Positions 56,286 to 64,000 of a stretch of DNA of 64,000 nt are shown here, piece after piece. Source of the stretch: Calliopum simillimum. Its lineage: Eukaryota; Arthropoda; Insecta; Diptera; Lauxaniidae. The number at the start of each line of letters is the position of its first letter. The first letter of the stretch is position 1. Made by a program: the position numbers and the translations under genes. The stretch lies in assembly GCA_951812925.1 (NCBI GenBank), contig OX638368.1:74806422-74870421 (forward strand), read 5' to 3'. The notes under the pieces are model-generated. The model was given only the letters and a program-made list of their open reading frames with translations. It had not been told where the DNA came from and ran no database searches.

Positions 56286-57166
56286 CTGCTGCACAGCCAA
56301 CGTCATCTTCTATCAACGATGGATGCCAAGCATCGTGGAGCTCTACACCTCCTACGCCAGTTCATAGTCAACAACCTCCAGTTCATCCATCAAACCACAC
56401 TGTTCATTCTCATAAGACATCGATAGCTGACGCAGCAAGTATAAGATTACAGAATTCATCTAGCACCTCTTCTCCGAAGATTTTATTAGCAACGGCTAGA
56501 GTAAACATAAGCAACCCATATAGGAGTCATAAGGCCACTGTTCGCGCTCTTATAGATCCAGGATCGGAAGGCACCCTAGTTTCTGAAGCTTTAGCCCAAG
56601 CACTGCAGTTAAAGCGTACATCCATATGTGCAGAGATTTCTGGGGTTGGTCAAGGGGCTAATCAACACTGTAAACACGCTGTTAGTTTTTCCCTAGGTTC
56701 GTGCACTGATCCAACCTTTACGCTATTTGTAGAATACGCTTATGTTTTAAAATCATTCAATTCCATTTTGCCAAGTCAACGGATCGTTCCACAAGAATGG
56801 CCACATGCCATTGGTCTTACACTAGCGGATCCTAATTTCAACATACCACAAAAAATAGATCTTATAATTGGAGCTGATTTGATGTCTCAAATTTTACTAC
56901 CCCAAATCCGTATTGGATCTTCTGATGAACCAATTGCACAAAGTACTCGTTTCGGCTGGATTTTATTAGGCCAAACTTCATCAGTTGAAGAAATGTCTCG
57001 AACCATAAACTGTCACCATGCAACAGTTGAGCTGGAAAGATTCACGCATAGGTTTTTTGATCTCGAACAAATTCCTGAGGAACGTTTCCTATCAGCTGAG
57101 GAGCAATGGTGTGAAGATTTTTTTAGTCATACTCATCAGCGCCAATCAAATCTATTTTTGATCTAA
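56240..57166 (+). pseudogene. BEL/Pao protease region
   Basis: After a Ser/Thr/Pro-rich linker the frame reads ILLATARVNISNPYRSHKATV, then RALIDPGSEGTLVSEALAQAL, IDLIIGADL and RFGWILLG. This is the retropepsin-like DUF1758 protease of BEL/Pao elements, which cleaves the polyprotein. The catalytic motif is DPGS where DSGS or DTGS is usual; whether this abolishes activity cannot be told. The frame ends at 57166, but the next stretch (57180-57370) still reads LNRFHQLERRLERDPKLSQQY, typical of the segment before the reverse transcriptase, in another frame. Confidence 0.8.
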
Positions 57167-57371
57167 ATCAAACACTAGGACGGTCTAAGCAAACAGCTTT
57201 AAACCGTTTTCATCAACTCGAACGTCGATTAGAGAGAGATCCAAAACTGAGCCAACAATATCGTGATGCTATCGAAGATTATTTCGAGTTAGATCAACTA
57301 TCAAGAGTTACTACAACTGAAAGTCAACATCGTATAATTTCGCCTTTTGGAAGCCATCTCAATCATCCTGT

Positions 57372-58367
57372 TTGTTACCTCACCACGCAGTCATTAAAGA
57401 GGAAAGTGTGTCAACGAGAGTGCGTATAGTCTTCGATGCATTTGCAAAAACTTCAAATGGCCGTTCTCTAAATGACCTGCTTAGCATTGGCCCTCCTTTG
57501 CAAAATGAACTTCCAGCTATTTTATTAAAATGGAGAATGCACCAAATTGAGTTTACGGCAGACATTCAAAAGATGCATAGATGCATTGACATGCATCAAG
57601 AAGACTCGCAGTACCAACGCATCCTATGGCGAAACAAAACCAACGAAATTCAGGAATTCGCTCTTTCTACCGTAACTTTTGGACCGGCCTCAGCGCCATT
57701 TACAGCTATTCGTGTCCTTCATCAAATCGCAGAAGATGAAAAAGCAAAAAAAATTCTTAAAGAGGATATGTATGTTGATGACATCCTTACTGGCAGTGAT
57801 ACCATGGAAAATGCGCTAGAAATTCAACAGCATGTCAAAGGTGCACTACAGACTGCAGGAATGCACTTAAGGAAGTGGGCAAGCAACCATCCAACATTAT
57901 TAGAGTCAATTCCTATGGATGATCAGTGTGGTGGAGCTCTGCAACCGCTTGACTCTCAAAACACGGTAAAAACCCTCGGAATGTTTTGGCAACCCACCAC
58001 CGATAGTTTCTATTTCAAAATCAACTTTACACTTCCTTCTATAGCCACAAAAAGAAATGTACTTTCTACCATAGCACGGCTATATGACCCGCTTGGTCTT
58101 ATAGCACCAATAATCATTTCAGCCAAGATCATTCTTAAAGATATTTGGACCACCAAGCTTAGAGATACCTCCACCAATAATCTCACAAGTATCGATTGGG
58201 ATGATCCACTCCCAAATTCGTTGGAAAATCGTTGGCATCAATTTGCAGAAAATTTTACACACATAGGGGGTTATCGTGAATCAAGATTCCCGGGGAATTT
58301 TCGCAGACTGCCGTGCATTCTCTATTGCAGTTTAAGAAAATTCCCCGGGAATCTTGATTCACGATAA
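57372..58367 (+). pseudogene. BEL/Pao reverse transcriptase
   Basis: The frame begins LPHHAVIKEESVSTRVRIVFD and contains SLNDLLSIGPPLQNELPAIL, then FTADIQKMHRCI (the first aspartate box), LSTVTFGPASAPFTAIRVL, and MYVDDILTGSD with the YVDD catalytic pair. The connection region follows (YDPLGLIAPIIISAKIILKDIW). This is the Pao reverse transcriptase, which copies element RNA. Its last 35 codons belong to an inserted 107-bp MITE. The catalytic aspartates are retained, but the neighbouring parts of the gene are out of frame. Confidence 0.85.
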
Positions 58368-58372
58368 CCCCC
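58266..58372. mobile_element. 107-bp MITE with 37-bp perfect TIRs
   Basis: GGGGGTTATCGTGAATCAAG at the left is mirrored exactly at the right, and pairing extends through ttcccggggaattttc. ATA (or CATAG, depending on how the ends are drawn) is duplicated. It interrupts the polyprotein between FTHI and ESLKIPRW, which read continuously once it is removed. Confidence 0.85.
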
Positions 58373-58375
58373 ATA

Positions 58376-59327
58376 GAGTCACTTAAGATTCCCCGCTGGG
58401 TGAAATTCTTTACTAAATCCATTAGCGTAGCCGAATTACATGCATTTAGCGACGGGTCATCTTCTGCATACGCAGCTAGTGTATATTTGCGTTTGGTTTA
58501 CAACAACGGTACACCTACTAAGCCTATTCCCATGCCTAGGGTGGAATTATGTGGTGCTTTATTGGCTGCAAAACTAGTCCATGGGTAAAGAAATATTTAG
58601 TCATATCTATAGATGACATCAACACATTTTCTGGACCGATGCAAGCATCGTGTTATTTGGGGTGAAAGGCGATGTGACTCGATGGAAAACTCTCGTCGCG
58701 AACCGTATTGCAAAAATCTTGGATCACACCTCACCGCACAATTGGAATCATGTAAAGAGTAAGGACAATCCATCAGATAATGCAACACGAGGTCTAACGC
58801 TAAATGAACTGGCTAACTTTGATTTATGGTGGTATGGACCTTCATGGTTAGGCCAATCTTCAGAAAATTGGCCAAAACCAAAATTTGCATACACGGAGAT
58901 TGATCCAAACCTTTTAGAGACCGAAAATAGAAGACTTCAAATCAATATAGCTGTCAGCACCGAATCTATTCTTTACAAATATTCTTCACTTAATAGATTA
59001 ACTCGTGTAATAGCTTTAATTTTGCGTTTTCGTCATAATGCCAACAAGCAAAATACAGCAAACAAATTAACTGGTCCAATTTCTGTGAATGAACTACAAC
59101 ACAGTATAACAACAATTTGTCGATTAGTCCAACAAGCTTCATTTCGTTCGGAAAGAAATCATCTGCAGAACAGAAAACCTTTGCCTGCTAAGAGCAAATT
59201 GACTAATTTAACACCGTTTATTGATCCATACGATATTCTCCGAGTTGGCGGACGCTTACAACACGCTCAATTGTCATATGGGCAAAAGCATCCAATAATT
59301 TTGCCCCCTGACCACCACGTCACCACC
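58376..59327 (+). pseudogene. BEL/Pao RNase H and linker to integrase
   Basis: SLKIPRWVKFFTKSISVAELHAFSDGSSSAYAASVYLR and PMPRVELCGALLAAKLV give the first two RNase H acidic residues. A frameshift near 58590 follows, then FWTDASIVLFGVKGDVTRWKTLVANRI, then PHNWNHVKSKDNPSDNATRG. After that comes the connector that ends VGGRLQHAQLSYGQKHPIILPPDHHVTTL. RNase H degrades the RNA template. The piggyBac-like MITE at 59332 interrupts the next domain. Confidence 0.8.
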
Positions 59328-59331
59328 TTAA

Positions 59332-60290
59332 CCCTTTCCGTGATTTTGTCCAATATATTGGACGATCGCTTTCCGCAAGCCTACTGTTACCACTACATTT
59401 TTGCTATTCTCTTTTCAACACATTTTTAGCGTTGAACAAGGTGTCTTAAGTTTGTGAATGTTGATTTTGCTGGCGTTCTGAAAGCCAAAAATCTTTTTTT
59501 GCATGTTTTAGTGAATGTATATTTTTGCTTTTTTGATGGGCAATGTTATGATAAAAATAATACATATTTCCAAGGCTCGGATCATTTCCAAAAAATTCAT
59601 GAGTATTTTGACAAAATTATATAATAGATTCGTGGTAAATAATTTTACAAAAGTTGTATGAGGTAACCTATGGAGTGTAATTTATAGGTGTCCAATATAT
59701 TGGACAATTGCTTTCAAAGGCTGCAGAGTATATGTCATAAGTGTCCAATATATTGGACAACTGCATTCAAAGGTTATATTTTTTTGTATTATTGTATATA
59801 AAAATATCGTTTTTCATAAGATATGTCATCAAATAAAAAACTTTCTATGGTCAGATCAGGGAGATGACGTTAATGACAGATTTGAGGATCCGCTACAGTG
59901 GTGTAGCTGTTTTATTATATATCTAAAATGCAATGAACTTTATTGCGTAAAAAAATACCAGAATTGATTTCAGGAATTACACAAAAATAAAATAATAATA
60001 TTTCATGTTTTTCTCTTAATTTAAAAATATGATCAAAGAAAATTTACTTTATATTAAAATAAATACTAAAAAATTACTAAAACTAAACTCTTACATCATC
60101 ATTAAATTGAAAATTGGTAAGATGTATTGAAAAAATTATGGTCGTTGCGAGTAATTGTCCAATATATTGGACACCTCATACCACCCACATTAGGCAACCT
60201 ACCTCGATTTTTCTTTCATATTTGGATTTCTCGGCATCAAATTAGTCTTTGGGCCAAATTTCATAATTTTAACTTTACTTCTCGAAAGGG
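59332..60290. mobile_element. piggyBac-like MITE, 959 bp
   Basis: The ends CCCTTTC and GAAAGGG lie inside TTAA on both sides (59328-59331 and 60291-60294), the piggyBac hallmark. Removing it and one TTAA restores the reading HHVTTLIIMDAHHNTLHGG of the BEL gene. It carries four copies of the perfect palindrome GTCCAATATATTGGAC (59348, 59690, 59743 and 60157), two of them close to the ends. No transposase frame. Confidence 0.85.
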
Positions 60291-61348
60291 TTAATTATAA
60301 TGGATGCTCACCACAATACCTTACATGGTGGGTTACAACTAACGCTATCGTACATACGCAAGAAGTTTTGGGTGATAAATGCTCGTAGCACAGTCAAATA
60401 TCAACTCCGAAAATGCATCCAGTGTTTTCGAGCTAAACCACAAATCACGCCACAACTAATGGGTAATTTACCGTACCATAGGGTAAACCCACCAACCAGG
60501 CCATTTTTCGCAACCGGCATTGACTACACCGGAGCTTTGAATTAAAAGCTTCCAGATTTCGTGGGCATACTACCTACAAGGGCTATATCGTCTTATTTAT
60601 ATGCTTGGCCACGAAAGCAATCCATTTGGAAGCAGTTACTGGACTCAGCACTGAACATTTTATGATGGCACTGCAGCGATTTATTGGGCGGCGTGGAATC
60701 TGCCATGAAATTTATAGTGATTGTGGCACGAATTTTACCGGTGCAGCAAAAACACTGCAACGTTCACAGAAGGAGTTTGAGGAAGCAATAAAGAAGGACA
60801 TCATTCCGCAACTGGCGTTAAGAAATATTCAATGGCATTTTAACCCACCTCATTCTCCAAATTTCGGAGGCTTATGGGAAGCCAACATCAAATCCGTAAA
60901 GTATCATCTCAAACGTATCACGGAAGGTCTTCGGTTCACGTATGAGGAACTTTCGACAGTGCTTGTACGAATTGAGGCTTGCCTCAATTCTAGGCCTCTA
61001 TGTCCTCTCACTTCGGATCCTAATGACCTAGAGGTATTGACTCCGGGTCATTTTTTGATTGGTGATTTTTTGTTGGCACCACCGGAAGAAACGCACAAAG
61101 ATATCAACATCAGCAAGCACTGCTTAGCTCTACAATCGCTCATACGACAGTTTTGGTCAAAATGGTCATCTGACTGGCTATCGCATCTACAATCGCGTCC
61201 AAAATGGCACAAGCAAACAGAAAATCTCCAACGCAACGATTTAGTCATCGTTAAGGAAGATAGATTGCCCCCAAACCAATGGGTATTGGCCCGAATTGTT
61301 GATGTGCATCCTGGTCAGGACAATTTAGTACGCGTTGTCACGGTGTGA
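60291..61348 (+). pseudogene. BEL/Pao integrase
   Basis: 60300-60545 reads MDAHHNTLHGGLQLTLSYIR, then FWVINARSTVKYQLRKCIQCFR, the HHCC zinc-binding domain (H2C2 type). It is followed by NPPTRPFFATGIDYTGAL, the first catalytic D. After a frameshift near 60545, 60605-61348 gives ATKAIHLEAVTGLSTEHFM, IYSDCGTNFTGA (second D) and NFGGLWEANIKS (E), then a DUF5641 C-terminus with RPKWHKQTENLQRNDLVIVKE and WVLARIVDVHPG. The enzyme inserts the cDNA into the genome. All three acidic residues are present, but one frameshift and the MITE break it. Confidence 0.85.
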
Positions 61349-61554
61349 CGACAAAAGTCGGTAAAACTCGTTTTTGCCGCAACAAAATTATTTATATCTT
61401 AAGTTTACTTTTTTTTTTTTCCATGTTAAAATTATTTTAGGTTTAAGTTAATAATGAAGAGAAAAACCCATGAATTAAAAATTTAGTTAACGTTTAAAAA
61501 AAAAAAAAAAATCATTTTTACATTACACATCTACGTATGAACATTCCTTTCCAT
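61349..61554. other. BEL 3' untranslated sequence
   Basis: AT-rich, with an A-run at about 61497-61511. The expected polypurine tract before a 3' LTR is not clear. Confidence 0.4.
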
Positions 61555-61802
61555 TGTGGGAAAACTAACCTGTGGCAACACCACACAATCAGCTGTTTCC
61601 ACTGTCACATGTTTGGGTTCCACTCAAAGCCAAAAGTGGAACGTAAACATGTATAAATTGAGATGCGCGAAAGAAAACTGGGTCTTTTGTCTTCGATCAT
61701 CGAGGGAGCAACACGAGTGCAAGAAGAGCCGTGAACAGAAGGAAACATTAACAATCAGGTACTTGTAATTTTTATTGATTATTGTGTAGATAAGACATTA
61801 CA
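61555..61802 (+). repeat. possible LTR (BEL 3' LTR or 5' LTR of another element)
   Basis: 248 bp starting TGTGGGAAAACTAACC and ending GACATTACA, with a TATA-like gtataaatt at about 61649. TG...CA ends and its place after the integrase suggest an LTR. No second copy is present in the window, so this is unproven. Confidence 0.35.
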
Positions 61803-61814
61803 GTGACGCCCCAC

Positions 61815-63140
61815 TGACACGCGACTCGAAGCATTTGCTTTCACAAGTAAGTTAGCTGCGGCTTGCCGCTCTTATTTGTGACTGCAGATCTTGCATACGT
61901 TGTACGCGTATATTTGAGTTATGCTCACGTCTGCTGCCTGCAGCCGTGGTGTAGCCCAGATATACATACGCACGGCGTCATACCGAAGTATAGAGACAAA
62001 CGACGCAGACATACCACGTGCATTCGCTGTCACGAGTAATTTAGCTGCGGATTGCCGCTCTTATTTGTGACTGCAGATCTTGCATACGTTGTACGCGTAT
62101 ATTTGAGTTATGCTCACGTCTGCTGCCTGCAGCCGTGGTGTAGCCCAGATATACATACGCACGGCGTCATACCGAAGTATAGAGACAAACGACGCAGACA
62201 TACCACGTGCATTCGCTGTCACGAGTAATTTAGCTGCGGATTGCCGCTCTTATTTGTGACTGCAGATCTTGCATACGTTGTACGCGTATATTTGAGTTAT
62301 GCTCACGTCTGCTGCCTGCAGCCGTGGTGAAGCCTAGATATACATACGCACGGCGTCATACCGAAGTATAGAGACAAACGACACAGACATACCACGTGCA
62401 ATCGCTTTCACGAGTAATTTAGCTGCGGCTTGCCGCTCTTATTTGTGACTGCAGATCTTGCATACGTTGTACGCGTATATTTGAGTTATGCTCACGTCTG
62501 CTGCCTGCAGCCGTAGTGTAGCCTAGATATACATACGCACGGCGTCATACCGAAGTATAGAGACAAACGACGCAGACATACCACGTGCATTCGCTGTCAC
62601 GAGTAATTTAGCTGCGGATTGCCGCTCTTATTTGTGACTGTAGAACTCGCATACGTTGTACGTGTATATTTGAGCTATGCTCACGTCTGCTGCCTGCAGC
62701 CGTGGTGAAGCCTAGATATACATACGCACGGCGTCATACCAAAGTATAGAGACAACCGACGCAGACATACCACGTGCATTCGCTTTCACGAGTAATTTAG
62801 CTGCGGCTTGCCGCTCTTATTTGTTACTGCAGATCTTGCATACGTTGTACGCGTATATTTGAGCTATACTCTCGTCTGCTGCCTGCAGCCGTGGTGTAGT
62901 CTAGATATACATACGCACGGCGTCATACCAAAGTTTAGAGACGATCAACACTTACAGACCGCGTGCATTCGTATTCACGAGTAAGCCAGCTGCGGCTTGC
63001 CGCTCTTATTCGTGACTACAAACCTTGCATATGTTGTACGCGTATATTTGAGCCATACTCTCGTCTGCTGCTTGCAGCCGTGGTGTAGCCTAGATATACG
63101 TAGGTGCGTTTTCTCTTGCCCGCTCTCCCGCTTCTACGGC
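61815..63140 (+). repeat. tandem array of 189-bp repeats, seven units
   Basis: The landmark ttagctgcgg recurs at 61852, 62041, 62230, 62419, 62608 and 62797, each exactly 189 bases apart, and as cagctgcggc at 62986-62987. Units are highly similar in the middle and more diverged at the right. Each includes gctgctgcctgcagccg and ttgcatacgttgtacgcgta segments. A diverged partial unit extends to about 63200. Confidence 0.9.
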
Positions 63141-63239
63141 ACTCATTTACGTTGTTCATATATATGCAAAGTAATATTGCCTGCGGCTTGCAGCCAGTAC
63201 ATACTTTAACACACACACTCTGCTGCGCTTTCTAATACC

Positions 63240-63957
63240 CACAGGAGGTATACGACACACTTGACAAAAGCTCTCAGCCTACGGTACCACTTGCCGACTG
63301 CAAACGATACCCAGCAGGAACTTACCCACGACGCACATGATACCTGGTAGAGATCGAAGACATTCACACCAAAACTTTGCAACCGGAAAGAAAAATCAAC
63401 AAAAATGAATATAACAGAAATCAAATTAAAGAAAAAGAAATTATGTTAAATATAAGATAATATAAGAAAAGGAGAAATTATATTAAACTATAAGAACCAG
63501 AGAAACTAAACTATAAAAGATTAAAATTTAAAGAAAAGAAAAGAATTAATATTTAAGCAGAAAACTGAGAGAATAAAACAATATAATATAAAAAAAATAA
63601 ATCCAAAAAAAAAAAAAAAAAAAAAAAAACATAAAGAGAAGTGTTTTTTTTTTTTTTTGCACCAGGAATAAAAGAGATTCACAGTGAGTGTTTCTTTTTG
63701 TGTGGTTTCTTTCCTTAATAGATAACTAGCAGCGTCCATGCGAAATACAAATCTTGTGTAACGGACCCTGGACGCCGACGAGTGAGGCCCTGGCTGAAAG
63801 TTTCGTTACTACGGTGCAAACTAAAACTGGAATATTCAAAAGATCAATTTCAAAGATATGTAGGCTACCAATACCAAACCATACCGAACCACAGACAAAT
63901 TTGTAAATCATTCTACGAATGCATTCAAATAAAACAATACCACACTCTTATAGTTAC
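63240..63957. other. no recognisable gene
   Basis: A-rich sequence with poly-A and poly-T tracts (63600-63657). The part from 63740 to 63900 has more coding-like composition but no recognised motif. A gtgagtg at about 63683 and a pyrimidine-rich tract ending in tag at 63720 could be splice-like signals by chance. Confidence 0.35.
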
Positions 63958-63958
63958 C

Positions 63959-64000
63959 TTAACCCTTTCATGCGCATTGTTGCCTATAGGCAACATTGTA
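63959..64000 (+). mobile_element. left terminus of a second piggyBac-like element
   Basis: TTAA (63959-63962) is followed by CCCTTTCATGCGCATT and the perfect palindrome GTTGCCTATAGGCAAC (63979-63994). The layout TTAA, CCCTTTC, short spacer, 16-bp palindrome is the same as at 59328-59363, with a different palindrome. The rest is outside the window. Confidence 0.6.

Noticed and set aside
61815..63140. CRISPR-like array
   Set aside because: The 189-bp units are continuous tandem repeats with no unique spacers, and the genome is eukaryotic.
63680..63900. Host exon with splice sites
   Set aside because: The gtgagt and pyrimidine-tract-ag signals are isolated and the adjoining frame has no recognised domain.

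Overview
The window looks like nuclear DNA of a dipteran insect, from a repeat-rich and possibly pericentromeric region. It is strongly AT-rich. It carries a copia element primed from the middle of initiator tRNA-Met (the Drosophila copia arrangement), BEL/Pao, LOA/I-like LINE, Penelope-like, Tc1/mariner (DD37E), pogo-like, hAT-like, Harbinger-like and piggyBac-like sequences, and no recognisable host gene. The species cannot be named from the sequence alone. Almost every identifiable feature is a mobile element or a decayed piece of one, inserted into each other.

Layout. (1) 567-12212 is an 11.6 kb hAT-like composite with an 18-bp terminal inverted repeat (TIR) and a perfect 8-bp target-site duplication (TSD, GCTCAGTA). 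Inside it are an inverted-repeat element (960-2320), a pogo-like element (2654-3627), a second long-TIR hAT-like element (4148-8737) holding Ty3/gypsy remnants, and a 1.3 kb near-perfect palindrome (10437-11781). (2) 12230-13430 holds two head-to-head pieces of a Penelope-like element with a hammerhead-like motif. (3) 15100-17690 is a foldback element split by a decayed DD37E mariner-type transposon. (4) 18137-33598 is a deep nest: an inverted Tc1-like element was split by a LOA/I-like LINE with a 13-bp TSD. That LINE was entered by a hAT-like element with an 8-bp TSD, which itself carries further insertions. (5) 35438-45060 holds long-TIR elements, two of them one Harbinger-like family, and MITEs. 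(6) 45663-49296 is a hAT-like element with an 8-bp TSD. (7) 49352-53701 is a complete copia element with identical LTRs and one open 1299-codon frame. (8) 55588-61348 is a decayed BEL/Pao polyprotein gene broken by frameshifts, a 107-bp MITE and a 0.96 kb piggyBac-like MITE; a small hAT sits in its leader. (9) 61815-63140 is a tandem array of 189-bp repeats. The window ends in a second piggyBac-like terminus.

Functionally the only gene that looks able to act is the copia gag-pol. LINE ORF1 is intact but its ORF2 is broken. The order of insertion can be read from TSDs and from interrupted arms. Many elements are long inverted repeats, so transcripts crossing them could fold into long double-stranded hairpins; that consequence is inferred, not seen.
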